A DNA stretch of 64,000 nucleotides from Desmodesmus armatus (Eukaryota; Chlorophyta; Chlorophyceae; Sphaeropleales; Scenedesmaceae): contig VIIQ02000203.1 in the NCBI GenBank assembly GCA_007449985.2, positions 62,001 through 126,000 of the forward strand, read 5' to 3'. Positions 1 through 11,110 of this stretch are shown piece after piece. How positions within the stretch are numbered: the first letter of the stretch is position 1; every line of letters begins with the position of its first letter. The position numbers were made by a program, and so were the translations under genes. The notes below the pieces were generated by a model, which saw only the letters and a program-made list of their open reading frames with translations, ran no database searches and was not told the origin of the DNA.

Positions 1-1084
1 GACAGTACAGTCCCGTCTGTACAGTAAAAGGACCAGACGGGACAGACCTGTGCAGTGTCTTACGTAGTTGGATCCGTTGCTTTTCAAATGACAATGTGCC
101 CCGTGTATGTCAGTGGCAAAGCTATGTGCAATGGGAGTACAGTTGACAGGCAGTGCTGAAACCCCGACAAAGCAGGTGTTATGTTGTTGACTGGATGGTA
201 TTGAGGCTTGACTGCGCAGGAGCCACGCGGCCTGAGTTGTTTGCCGCCCAGCTCGGTGCCGTTGCTGTTGTACGCTGGCCGCAACAGCAGCAGGTGTGTC
301 CCATAGTGCCCTCAGAAGTCACCTGTGGTTTTGTTGGTCAGCCTGAGTAGGTGCCGTGGTGCATGAACCTGTGTGGTGTTTTGTGTGAGACGGTCTTGTT
401 GCTTTTCGGGTGACGAGATGGCCCGTGTGATGCCAGTGGTGAGGCTATGTGTGCTAGCAGTACAACCGGTGTGGACAAATGTGGTGAAGCAGGTTTTTGG
501 CTTGCAAGTGCAGCGTGTTGCTTTGCAGATATGCAGGTCTCCAGGTAGCTTTGTTTTGCTCTGTGGCCCTTGCTTGTGGATTATGCCCTATGAGCCTAGT
601 TTGGCTCCAGAAAGGGCGGTCAGGCGTGGCCCTGACCCAGTTTAGTAGTAGTAGTAGTAGTAGTAGTAATCCTGCAGCATGGTGCATAACATCCTGTGCC
701 ACTGTTATCGATGCAACACCAATGCAGTGGCGTACACTTCATTCATACAAATAGACCACACTACCGTAGTCAGCAGCAGCATATCAGACTAACATCTGCC
801 CTCGTAGGGTCCACGCTGCAGTCCCAGTCATCCCCCCCCCTCCAAACATGTCTCACCGGCTCCTACTTGTACTGCGCCCCATCCCTCCAACCCCCCATTC
901 CCCCACCCAACCCTTCAGCACCAGGTCTGCTCTCACCTCTGCCCTGTTGGGTCCACACTGTAGTCCTTGTCATCCCCCACCCACTCCACATCCGACCCAA
1001 ATCCAACATGCACGCAACTCGACTGCTCAAAGCTAAACTTTCAACTTTCAACCCCCATAATCTAATGGACACTCACAGCCTCAC
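1..1084. other. Left flank, terminal intron of the L2HGDH-like gene
   Basis: No independent gene is visible. A short (TAG)n run lies near 644-668. From about 795 to 1000 there are decayed copies of the end of the neighbouring exon. The C-terminal exon expected for the dehydrogenase was not recognised here, so it probably lies beyond the left edge. Confidence 0.5.
795..1000 (-). repeat. Decoy copies of the 3' edge of L2HGDH exon 5
   Basis: Two diverged copies (about 795-830 and 920-1000) of the exon-5 end and its donor (1085-1150) lie downstream of the functional exon in the sense of transcription. The phrase reading CCTCGTAGGGTC is kept in the outer copy and altered in the other. Confidence 0.7.
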
Positions 1085-1636
1085 CTCTGCCCTCGTAGGG
1101 TCTACGCTGTAGTCCTTGTCATCCTCCACCCACTCCACATCCGGCCCAAACCTCGCCTGGCCCGCCAGATCCAGCGTCAGGTGAACCCCTAGACCCCCGT
1201 CCTCAGGGATAGGGTATATCAACCGGCTGAACGGCGGCTTATACCCCAGGCTGAAGTAATTCCCCTTGGCAAGGTACTGCTTGGGTATGGCTTTGGGGGT
1301 GGGGGTGATGGTTTGGGCAACGGCCTGTGCTGATAGCCCTGCTGCGTTGACTAACCATCGGGTGGTTAGGATAGTCATTGCACCTGAGCCGGTGTCCTGG
1401 ATCAACAGCTGCAGTAGCGGCTTGGCCGTGGTGCTCAGAGGTTTTCTTCTCCTGCTTTTGCTTTTGCTGCTGCTGCTGCTGCTGCTGGAAGGGGGTTCAG
1501 GCATGGTGAAATTGCCGGGGACCTGTTTCACGGCCAGGAGTTTGCTGTGTGTGGATAGGAGTCCATATTCTGATGCCCATATGTCATCTGCAAGTGATTC
1601 CATGAAGGCATGGCTGTCGATGATGCCTGCAGGGGC

Positions 1637-1700
<64 letters not shown>

Positions 1701-4412
1701 GCAGCAAGTGTTCAGTGAGCTGTTGCCGGCATCAGCATGACACCCTGGAGACGACATGCAGTTTGTTCACAATCCCTTGCTAATCTATGCTGTTGCTGCT
1801 GCTGCTGCTCCTACTCCTCCCAACACCCCTCTCCACTTCCCTTCCCTAGGACCCCCCTTTGGCACCAACACACACCTGTTGATGGCGACAGTAGTGCGGC
1901 AGCAGACAGCTGATGCTCCAGTGCCCTGGCCGCATCACCGTAACCCTCTCTGATGCCCCCCCCCCAAAAAGAAACACACATGATCACCAGTCTCCTATCC
2001 CCCTTGCCCCCCCCCCAAGGGACCCCCCCCCCCTGATGCATCGGCTGGAAGCACTCCCTGTGTCTACACCCACCTGTCGATGGTGACAACAGTGCGGCAA
2101 CAGCAGACAGCTGAGGCTCCAGCTCCCTGGCCTCATCACCCCTCTCTGTTGCCCCTGTTCCCTTTCCTGCCCCCCCCCCACACACACACACACCGCAAGA
2201 CCCCTGCCCCCCAACCCCTGCCCCCCCCCCACACACACCTGTTGATGGTGACAGCAGTGCTGCAGCAGCAGACAGCTGAGGCTCCAACTCCCTGGCCTCG
2301 TCACCCGTCAGCAGCTGCAGGTCTGTCACACCGTTGGCAGCAGCAGACTGCTGCAGCTGCTTCAGCTTGGGAATCTGCCTGGGGGTGCAGCAGGGAGGGA
2401 GGGGTGTGGGACAACGACGGGGAAAGAACGGGGCTAGGGAAATACTTGCCGCAATCGTTCCCTTGTAGCCACGGTCAATTAACCGATCCTCTGTTGAGGT
2501 ACCCCCTCGTGCTGGCAGCACTCACCCCCCCCCCCCCTCCCTCCCCCCTCCCTCCCCCCCTCCCCATGCCACGCAGTGAACAGCCCACTTGCCTATTGCC
2601 GATCTTGTCCAGAGACCCCCCCCAACCACCACCACCACCCCTACTTGCTTTGCAACTGCGGGCCCTCACCCCTGCCACAATGAGCTTTCCACTCCTCTTG
2701 TGCTGCCCCCCCCCCTGTTCTGCAGAAGCCCCCCCTCCCCCCCAACCATCACCAGCACCTCCCCTCTTCCTTGCAACTACTGCCACCTACCCTTCACTGG
2801 TTGCCACGATCAGCTTGCCGATCCTCTTGTGCGGTATTTCATGTTCCTGGCAATAGTCATACAGCCTTTCCTTGCCCTCCACACACAGCCTGGCCTTGAG
2901 GCTGTACTGGGGGTAGTAGATCCCTGCATCAAATCAGTCAATTCAAAGTTACACCTGTAGCTTTGAAGCTCAAGAGCTCATGCCAGCCATTCATTCACTG
3001 ATATCACGGAGATGGCAGAACAAATCAGACGGAACAAAACACTAAATCAAACCAGAGAGTTGCTGACGCCTACCTACTCCTATCTGCCAACCCCTACCTG
3101 CATGTATCACCTCGCTGTGCCTGCTGCTTGTGATGCTGCCAAAGTCTGGCTCTGACTCAAGGACGATGGTTTGCAGGCCTCGACATGCAATGGCTCTGGC
3201 ACATGCCAGGCCGATGACACCTGCATGGGCGGGAGCCAACAGTACAGACAGACAGGGTTGGGGGGGGGGGGAGCAGGGCCCGGAGCGAGGGGAGGGGGGG
3301 GGGGGTCTGCATAGTAGAGCAAGGGGATGAGGGTGGCCGTTTGGGGTTGGGGAGGGGAAAAGAGGCTGCGTGTCTGCTGTTGGTGATGCTGCCAAAGGAG
3401 GGCTCTGGCTCGAGCACCGCTGTCTGCAGGTTGCGACATACATATGCCCTGGCACAGGCCAGGCCGATGACACCTGGGGGGGGGGGGGGGGGGGAGGGGG
3501 GGGGGACAGGGGAAGGCCCTTGAGGGGAGAAGGGGGGGGGGGGTGTAGCAGAAGGATTTGAGGGCAGTATGTTAGTAAAGCTGGAGGGAGGTGGAGAAGA
3601 GTGGAGAGTTGAGCACTGCTGCCAAAGGAGGGATCTGACTCTTGTACCTCTGTCTGCAGGCCACGGCATGCCGCAGTGACCGTTCTTGCATAGGCCACAC
3701 CGATGATGGCTGGATGGTATGATTTGACAATGGGGGTGGGGGTGGTGTTGGTGTTGTGTGTTGGACGGGAGGGGGAGATTGTCATTATGGGTGCGAAGGG
3801 AAGGTGGAAGAGGCTGCAGCGCACATCTGTGAGGGCAGTATGTTAGTCAGAGGTGGAGAACACTAACGTTTTGGGCACTGCTGCCAAAGGAGGGATCTGA
3901 CTCCAGGATGACTGTCTGCAGGCCACGACATGTATTTGCCCTGGCACAGGCCAAGCCAGTCACATCTGGGGGGAGGGGGCCCAATTGGGGGGCGGGGACG
4001 GGGGGGTGGGGGTGGGGGGAGGGGTAACAGGGGGGCCCAGCACTGACAACTGGCCAGCCTGAGACTGTTTTGTGCCACTGCCCCCTTAATCCTTCATCAC
4101 AGCAAGCAGTACCTCGCTCTACCCCTCACCTGCGCCCACCACAACACAGTCCACCACCTCTTCTGTCACTGTTGTTGCTGCTGCTGCTGCTGCTGATGCC
4201 AAGGTGTCACCTGCTGCTGCTGCTCCTGCAGTTGTCCAAAGGGCACGGCCGCCAACACAGCTGTGCCATGCTGCTGCTGCTGCTGCTGGTGGTGGTGGTG
4301 TCACCGCGTTTGCTGCTCTTGCTGCTGCATTTGTCCACAAGGCACAGCCGCCAACACTGCTCACCCAAGGAGCTGCTGCTGCTGCAGCTCTGCCCAGCAG
4401 AAGTCGCTGCAT
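1085..4412 (-). CDS. L2HGDH: L-2-hydroxyglutarate dehydrogenase, FAD-dependent (3'-partial)
   Basis: Known family role: oxidation of L-2-hydroxyglutarate to 2-oxoglutarate with FAD, usually in mitochondria. Proposed exons on the minus strand are 4412-4130, 3220-3098, 2923-2791, 2378-2239 and 1626-1085; all junctions are GT-AG and phases join without a break, giving 407 residues. The N-terminus is Arg/Ala-rich and resembles a mitochondrial presequence. The FAD-binding motif VVVGAGVIG spans exons 1 and 2. Family-typical stretches follow: [41 protein letters not shown], and [14 protein letters not shown] near the end. A Ser/Lys-rich insert follows [10 protein letters not shown]. The expected last 50-100 residues are not seen. 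Start: first Met before the Rossmann motif. It is divergent from the SDR gene, with starts about 840 bp apart. Its introns carry many partial exon copies. Confidence 0.88.
1639..1699. repeat. (CAG)n microsatellite beside L2HGDH exon 5
   Basis: About twenty CAG units lie immediately upstream of the exon-5 acceptor (coding strand CTG). The run belongs to the intron, not to the protein. Confidence 0.9.
1878..2142 (-). repeat. Two decoy copies of the 3' half of L2HGDH exon 4
   Basis: Functional exon 4 ends with [17 protein letters not shown] and SPSTG. Two further copies at about 2065-2140 and 1878-1955 encode recognisable versions ([20 protein letters not shown]), each ending in CAACAG followed by GT. 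They lie downstream of exon 4 on the minus strand, inside the intron, with poly-C tracts between them. Confidence 0.8.
2460..2720 (-). repeat. Decoy copies of the end of L2HGDH exon 3
   Basis: The exon-3 end [11 protein letters not shown] is echoed at about 2690 ([10 protein letters not shown]) and, more weakly, at about 2465-2500 ([15 protein letters not shown]). Both are in the intron after exon 3. Confidence 0.6.
3390..3975 (-). repeat. Three decoy copies of the FAD-motif exon (L2HGDH exon 2)
   Basis: Copies at about 3395-3475, 3600-3700 and 3880-3970 repeat the exon-2 start with its acceptor (versions of [10 protein letters not shown] and EPSFGSI). All lie upstream of the chosen exon in transcription order. 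The chosen copy (3098-3220) is the only one continuing into [11 protein letters not shown] with a good donor. Two of the others have stops or drift early; the 3475 copy stays open furthest. Confidence 0.8.
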
Positions 4413-5254
4413 CAGCAGGAAGGCCTGCCTGGAATACTAGCACACTGCTTGTGCTGCTGCTGCTAGCAGCGCTGCATTTGTGGGACTGGATGCAGTACCC
4501 CCACAGGATCTGTCTGGTGACTATTGCGGTAGTGGTGGTGCTGCTGCTGCTGCTGGCGCCCACAGGCACAATTGTTTGAGCTCCTGCTGTGCTGGGCAGA
4601 TATACACCACTATGGGATGCTGGTGATGGGGGCTGTGTGTGTCTAGGAGGAACTGTTCGAGCTGTAGGGACAAGAGGAGCTGGTGCTGAACTACAGTCTA
4701 TTATTTGTAGTCTAGCTGCGGAGGCTGCTGCTGCAGCCTTTCCTCTGATGCCACAAGACGAGATCCGAACAGAGTAGGGGCGAGACGGACCAGAGAGGGG
4801 GAGGGGGGGGGGGGGGGGGGATGCCGTCTCTTGCGCCTTTGACTGGAGCTGCTGCAACGAAGTGGTGTTGTAGTAATATCCGCACCAAGTTGATGTAAGA
4901 GGTACAAGATTGTGCTGAAGGTTGAAGCCAGATGCTGCTAGAACAGATGGGAACAAGGGTTGTGATCTGCTTTTGGCAGTAGCACTGGCAGCACAAACTG
5001 GTTGCGCAGGACAGGAGTTTGCGGCACCGTTGCATCCAGCAGCAAAAATTACTAGCAGTAATAGTACTGTGACAACTCAACACTGTGTTCCCTCCGTGCA
5101 AGGACGCGAGTTTCCGTGAACAGATCAACTACATGACATCGTCAAATTCACCACGGGGACTGCATGTCCGCCAAAAAGTCCTTGCAAACTGCACGCAGCA
5201 CCGCAAGCTTTCAATCAGGAAGTTATCGAACCACAAGCACAACCAGCAGTAGCT
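4413..5254. promoter_or_regulatory. Divergent upstream region shared by the L2HGDH-like and SDR genes
   Basis: About 840 bp separates the two proposed start codons. It holds CTG-rich stretches and a G-homopolymer tract near 4800-4820. No TATA box or other motif could be assigned with confidence. Open frames here are CTG/CAG-driven and not convincing as genes. Confidence 0.45.
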
Positions 5255-8200
5255 ATGTTGTCGAGACTGGGCACAATGCGGCACGTTCAGCGAGCCCTGA
5301 GCATACCAAAAGCTTCGTTTGATGCATATGCGAGCTATGCCACGGATGCAGCAGGCCCAGGTGCGGTTGCAGTACTGCCAGACTTGTCTGGTCCTGGGTC
5401 CCGCTGCTGTCAGTGTGTGGTGACAAATGCACTTTTGCCTTGCTCAGCCGAACTACAGCTCTGTACCGCAACATAGAGCTGCACAATATCTACAAAGCGT
5501 GTACGTTGCTTGCTGGCTGCATAGGCAGCGTAACTCCCTTCCCACCAATCAGGGGAGGGGGGGGGGGAGGTAGAAGACAAAGATCCATGGTTTGGCGGTT
5601 TGAGCAGCATCAATGCAGTGTCTCTGTCATAGATGCTTTGCTTCCATCTGCAAACGTTGAGCAATATGTGTCTGGAGGGCTGGGGCAGAAGGGGGGGTCA
5701 GTGCTGCTGATGCGCATTTTACAAGAAGACACTTGACCTATACAGTCAACAAAGACACATGAACTATACAGTCAACTCACACTGCAGCATCCTGTTGCTG
5801 CTGCTGTTTGTGCTACTGTGCAGTGTATGTTGTGTTTGGTGCCTCTGGCGGCATTGGTTCAGCCCTCAGCAAGCGGCTGCTGGCACAGCCAGGCTCCACA
5901 GTGGTGCTGGCAGGCAGGGACGAAGCCAAACTGCAGCAGCTGGTCAGCAGCCTAGGGGGAGGTGAGTGCCTTCTCCTCCCTCCTCCTTCCGCCCCCCCCT
6001 TCCCCTCCCCCGCTTTCAGTCTCCCCCCCCCTCCCCCCCGCGCCCTGCACTGTGGTGCTGGCAGGGATGAGGCGGAACTGCAGCAGCCGGTCAGCAGCCT
6101 GGGAGGAGGCGCGTGGGTGTTGTCAAGGGTGTGCCTGTGCAATCCCCCCCCCCCTTCTTGGAAACACCCACCCACCCACTCACACCCCACTCCCCCGCCC
6201 AACATCACTAGCAGGCAGGGACGAAGCCAAACCGTTGCAGTGCAGCAGCTGGTCAGCAGCCTAGGGGGAGGTGAGTGCACATCAGGGTGGGGTCACAACC
6301 GTGCTAGCAGGCAGAGACACGGTAAAACTGCAGTTGCTGGTCAGCAGCTTGATAGGGGGGGTGCACACGTTAGTGTACCCCCCCCCCCCCCCCCCCCCGG
6401 GTGCTGGCTGGCAGGGATGAGGCCAAACTGCAGCAGCTGGTCAGCAGCCTAGGGGCAGGTGAGTGCACATCAGAGTGGGGTCACAACCGTGCTAGCAGGC
6501 AGAGACACGGTAAAACTGCAGTTGCTGGTCAGCAGCTTGATAGGGGGGGTGCACACGTTAGTGTACCCCCCCCCCCCCCCGGGTGCTGGCTGGCAGGGAT
6601 GAGGCCAAACTGCAGCAGCTGGTCAGCAGCCTAGGGGCAGGTGAGTGCACATCAGAGTGGGGTCACAACCGTGCTAGCAGGCAGAGACACGGTAAAACTG
6701 CAGTTGCTGGTCAGCAGCTTGATAGGGGGGGTGCACACGTTAGTGTACCCCCCCCCCCAGTGGTGCTGGCTGGCAGGGATGAGGCCAAACTGCAGCAGCT
6801 GGTCAGCAGCGCACCCTTGACAACGTCCACTCACGCCCCCCTAGGGGGAGGGTGGGTGGGTGGGGGTGTGGGTGGGGGTGTGGGTGGGGGGTGGGGGGGA
6901 CAGGCACACCCGTGACAACGTGCACTCAGCTCCCCCTAGGTGAGTACCCGTTATCGCAGGTGAGTGACAACGGGTACTCACCTGGGGGGAGGTGACTGCA
7001 TGATGTCAAGGGTGTGCCTGTACCCCCCCCCCCCTAAAACACAAAACACCCACCCACCAGTTATGGCTTAACGCAGGGGCACAATTCGCCACCAGCACTC
7101 GTCATAGGACAATGCCCATTCAACGTGCCATTGGCAATGCATGGGCCGACACCAGGCTTACCCCCCCCCCCACCCCCTCCCTGTACTGCTGTTTGGCAGA
7201 TGTCCCCCTGATGGGTGAACCCCTCTGACACCGAAGCAGCAGAGTTGTTCATCCATGAAGCAGGGGCACAACTCACCACTAACACTCATCCTCAAAACAG
7301 CCTCATTTATTGTGACATTGGCAATGCAGATACCAACACCAGGCTTACCCTCCCCCCCCTCCCTTCCACTGTACTGCTGTCACTCAGATGTCCCCCAAGT
7401 GGGTGACCCCCTGGACTCCAAGGCAGCAGAAAGCAACACCATCGCAGCCGTGGTGCAACAACCCCCAGTCATATAGACATACTGTGCGGGACTTGCAATG
7501 CACATGTCAATTACCCCCCCCCCCCTGCTCCCCCCTCCCCCCGGCCCTGTCCCAGGTGTCCCCCTAGTGGGTGACCTGCTTGACTCCAAAGCAGCAGAGT
7601 TGAGCATCAATGAAGGGGCACAACTCACCCACCAGCCACTCACCCTCCAACAAGCACAAGTTTCATCGAGTACACCAATGCACATGCCAACACCAGGCTC
7701 GCCTCTCCCCCCACCCCTGCTACACACTACAGGTGTCCCCCTAGTGGGTGACCCCCTCGACTCCAAGGCAGCAGAGTCAGTCATCAACGCAGCAGTGGCA
7801 CAGCACGGCAGGGTTGATGGTGTGGTCAACTGTGTGGGCAGCATCGTCCTCAAGTCGGCACACACAACCAGCGATGCTGACTTTGACCAGGTGAGTTGGC
7901 GCAGTGGGTTGATATGTCCTGGGGAAGGGGGGATAGCGAGCTAGTTACAGTGGGCAGGGGGGTGATGGTGCCACTCCATCAAACACCACGATGGTGGGCA
8001 GCATCGTCCTCAAATCAGCACACACAACAAACGACACTGACTTTCACCAGGTGATTCGAGAGGGGGGGGGGGTAGTGATGTGTCATGGTCGCAGGGCGGG
8101 AATGGGCTGGATAGTAGAGATTGTCAGTAGGAACGGGTCGGAGAGTTATGGTGCCAACTGTGTGGTCAGCATTGTCCTCAAGTCAGTACACACAACCAGC

Positions 8201-9612
8201 GATGCTGACTTTGACCAGGTGTTTGGAATGGGCTGAGGATGTTGGGTGGCAAGGTGCCACCCTATATTTGGTGGGCAGCACTCCTCAAATGGGCATGCAC
8301 GTTGTGGTGAGCAGCGACCCTGACTTTGACTTGGTGTGTTTGCAATGGTGCCACCCTTTTGTGGGCAGCATTGTCCTGCAGTCAGCACACACAACCAGCG
8401 ACGCTGACTTTGACCAGGTGTGTCGGTCAGCACAGTACTGACCTCAATGCAGGACTGAGGGGGGAGGGCAAAGTGGGCTTACATTGTTTGACTGGGAAGT
8501 TGCGATTTGCTGGGTTGCTGGGCTGGTGTGGGTGCAAGTGTGGCAGGCCTATGGGGCAGGAGTTTGTTTGACAGGTGCTGCAGTCCCCTGATCGCTGTTA
8601 CTGTTACTGTTACATGGTTCAGGCTGAATCTGAACACCCCGTAGGGTGCCAACGAGGCTCATGGGGCATCAGCATGATCACCAAGGGCCTGAGGCTTGCA
8701 TGCCCGTCCATTGTTTCCTCGCGCCGGCGCCACCACACATGACACTGTGCCAAGGGCACCTTTGCTTCGTGACTACATTACTAATAGTATCTCGTGTGCT
8801 CTCTGTACCCCCCCCCCCTTCAGGTTCTGCGGACCAACCTATAAAGCTGTTTCAACATCCTGCGGCCGTCAACGAAAGCTATGATGAAATGCGCAGGGTG
8901 TGTCGATATCATCACCAGTACTCCACATACATATTGCACTCAAGTATCCTGCCCCCCCCCCCCCCCCGGGCCACTGCTGTTCCCTGCCCCCCCCCCCCGC
9001 CCACCACACACACACACACACAGGTGTTGCGTACCAACCTGTACAGCTGTTTCAACATCCTGCGGCCGTCAGTGAAGGCCATGATGAAGAGTGGAGGGGG
9101 CTCCATCGCATTCTGCAGCTCAGCAGTGGCACAGCACGGCATACCAAACCACGAAGCCATCGCAGCAGCGAAAGCGGGTGTTGTAGGTGAGATATGGGGG
9201 GAAGGAGGTTTATGCTAGACCAACTTCCCCTACACTGCGGCTGCTACCGCTGCTGCCTTTTTTTGCTGTGTGCACCACTGCAGACAGCAAGTCAGGTTGA
9301 GTCAGCTGCCAGCGCCATCCTGTAGCATCAACACGCCTGTTTGAAAAGTCTCCACCGGCAGCTACTGCTGCTATCGCTGCCACTGGCAGATGCAGTAGTA
9401 CTATTGCGAGGCCACCACATATGTGCAGCTGCTGTCGTCCTGGATATATCATATGTGCCGTGTGTTGTACTGCTGCTGCTGCTGCCACTGCCGCTCCTGC
9501 TGTCCTGCGCTTTCCATGGCGGCTGCTGCTGCTGCTGCTGCTTCTGCTGCTGTAGGCCTGATGCTGTCGACCTCAAGAACATCCGTGTGAACTGTGTGGC
9601 GCCTGGTCTCAC

Positions 9613-9650
<38 letters not shown>

Positions 9651-10707
9651 ATCTGCTGACATCGTTGTTTCCTCCACTTCTGCTGCAGGCCTGATGTTGT
9701 CGTCGGCCGCCACGTACGCCCCCAAGAACATCCGTGTGAACTGTGTGGCGCCCGGTCTCACGCGCACCCCCCTGGCGGAGCGTATCACCAGCAACGCAGC
9801 TGCACTCAAAGCCAGCGAGGGCATGCACGCACTCAAAAGGTGAGGGAGCAGCGGGGTGTGTGGAAGGGGGGGGGGGTTCAGGCACATCTGGCAGAAAGCA
9901 TCCGCACCAAACCACCACCACCAGCAGCAGCAACAGCGAGTAGCACTCTGGAAGAGGTGTGTAGCCTGGTGGGGAAAATGGGCGTGTAGGGCGGGGCATC
10001 CCCAACCAAGGTGCATCTTGAACGGTTTGAAGGGCGCAGATACATATATGCTCGCCTCCCAGATAGTACTGATGCCCCCCTGCCCCGATCAGCAGAAAAG
10101 TAGATGAGGCTGCTGCCGTGCTGATTGCTTACATACACACGTCCCCCTTCCCCCACCTCAAGGGTTGATGGGGTTGTTGAGGTTGCACTGCAACTGAGCT
10201 GCCCTTATTTTTACTACGACTTGTTCATTGTCGCCCGCTGATTGACGCACTGCGTAATGCCCACCACCACCACCACCACCACCCCGTCCTGCAGGATTGG
10301 TGAGGCTGATGAGGTTGCTGCTGCGGGGGCTTTTGTTTGCCAACCTCCTGCACTCCTGCTGCCTGTAATTGCATTATCCCCCCCCCCCCCCTCATCAGCC
10401 CACCCACCCACATACCACCCACCCACAATTCATGCCCCCCCCCCCCCCCCTCTTCCACCCCCCACCCTGCAGGATTGGCGGGGCTGATGAACTTGCTGCT
10501 GCACTAGAGTTTGTATTGCCAACACTCTTGACTCCCACTCACTTATTGATGCACTTTCCACTCCCCTCCCTCTGATTCTGCAACAGGATTGGTGAGGCTG
10601 ATGAGGTTGCTGCTGCCCTGGAGTTCCTGCTCAGTCCCAGCAACAGCTTTGTCACGGGTCAGGTGCTGGGCGTGGACGGAGGACTGGGGCGCCTCAAGCC
10701 ACAGTAG
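5255..10707 (+). CDS. Short-chain dehydrogenase/reductase (SDR), six exons, atypical active site
   Basis: Proposed exons 5255-5360, 5824-5961, 7733-7890, 9024-9186, 9689-9839 and 10587-10707 have GT-AG borders and continuous phases, giving 278 residues. Residues 1-35 resemble an organelle transit peptide. The NAD(P)-binding motif VFGASGGIG is at about 40-47, followed by VVLAGRD. Further SDR landmarks are VVNCVG (112-117, NNAG position), N139 in [13 protein letters not shown]166/S167 in FCSSA, K184, [10 protein letters not shown] and the C-terminal [11 protein letters not shown]. The YxxxK tyrosine is replaced: the motif reads IAAAK with Ile180, inside [10 protein letters not shown]. Substrate is unknown. 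Introns hold numerous partial exon copies. Confidence 0.88.
6046..6815 (+). repeat. Six decoy copies of SDR exon 2 end, including a ~182-bp tandem array
   Basis: The exon-2 end ([20 protein letters not shown] plus donor) recurs at about 6050-6112, 6210-6272, 6300-6356, 6401-6464, 6583-6646 and 6763-6811. The last three belong to near-identical units with a period of about 181 bp that include a poly-C tract. Most copies still end in a GTGAGT-type donor. Confidence 0.9.
6939..6982. repeat. Perfect 14-bp inverted repeat built on a splice-donor sequence
   Basis: Arms GGTGAGTACCCGTT at 6939-6952 and its exact complement at 6969-6982 enclose a 16-bp spacer that itself contains CAGGTGAGTG. The pairing extends outward imperfectly into the CCCTAGG / CCTGGGG flanks. 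Confidence 0.9.
7194..7660 (+). repeat. Three decoy copies of SDR exon 3 start
   Basis: Copies at about 7198-7275, 7388-7475 and 7549-7650 carry the acceptor and versions of [14 protein letters not shown]. They lie upstream of the functional exon (7733). They diverge after 15-25 codons: one has a stop after GEPL and others lose the [10 protein letters not shown] continuation. Confidence 0.85.
7985..8425 (+). repeat. Four decoy copies of SDR exon 3 end
   Basis: Copies of [19 protein letters not shown] plus the following GT occur at about 7990-8052, 8155-8220, 8270-8335 and 8358-8420, all downstream of the functional exon end at 7890. The second and fourth remain almost unchanged at the protein level. 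Confidence 0.88.
8819..8900 (+). repeat. Decoy copy of SDR exon 4 start
   Basis: CAG followed by a copy of [15 protein letters not shown], with a TAA where Tyr-Ser should be, lies about 200 bp upstream of the functional exon 4 (9024). Confidence 0.85.
9549..9620 (+). repeat. Decoy copy of SDR exon 5 start
   Basis: This copy keeps the acceptor, the start GLML and the block [12 protein letters not shown], but lacks the SAATYAP segment between them. It runs into a (CTG)n tract. Confidence 0.82.
10085..10545 (+). repeat. Two clear and two faint decoy copies of SDR exon 6 start
   Basis: Clear copies at about 10292-10345 and 10471-10530 read [10 protein letters not shown] and [13 protein letters not shown] after a CAG acceptor. 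Weaker ones occur near 10100 and 10160. The functional exon begins at 10587. Confidence 0.78.
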
Positions 10708-11110
10708 AGCAGCAGCAGAAGCAGCAGCGGCGGCGATGGCTGCCTCACAGCTGCAGTCGACTTTTGTGAGACTTCTGCGGTCGTGCTGCCAAAACACCCG
10801 TCGCATTGTACAGATTGACGCCTCAAGACACAACAGCAGCAGCAGCAGCAGCGGCGGCGGCGGCGGCAATGGCAGCCGCGCTGCTGCAGTGATGGAATTT
10901 ATACTGTAGCAGTGCTGCTTCCTGGTGTAACTTGCCGTGTACCATACAGTGTGGCCACTCAAGGCACAGCAGCAGCAGCAGCAGCAGCCTGCGGCAGCAG
11001 CGGGTGTCTCACAGCCGCAGTCATTACTTGAGACTGGTGCTGGATCCTCCAGCCGTACTGTACAGTAGGGCGCCTGAAGGCAAAGCAGCAGCAGCAGCAA
11101 CAGTGTTGGT
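10690..11110 (+). repeat. Tandem copies of the SDR stop-codon/3'-UTR junction
   Basis: The segment GCGCCTCAAGCCACAG followed by (CAG)n at the stop codon recurs in variant form at about 10822, 10954 and 11072, each followed by a CAG/CGG-rich stretch. These are probably exon-edge duplications at the end of the last exon. Confidence 0.6.
10926..10930 (+). terminator. Candidate polyadenylation signal TGTAA of the SDR gene
   Basis: TGTAA, the usual chlorophycean polyadenylation signal, lies about 220 nt after the SDR stop codon. Confidence 0.5.

Noticed and set aside
4207..4956. 249-codon Ser/Ala-rich minus frame over the L2HGDH start
   Set aside because: Frame shadow of the CTG-rich presequence exon; the frame that carries the FAD motif is the supported one.
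8590..8760. Possible extra SDR exon ([17 protein letters not shown] region)
   Set aside because: The flanking exons already join in phase and match the SDR family without it; no good acceptor/donor pair was found.
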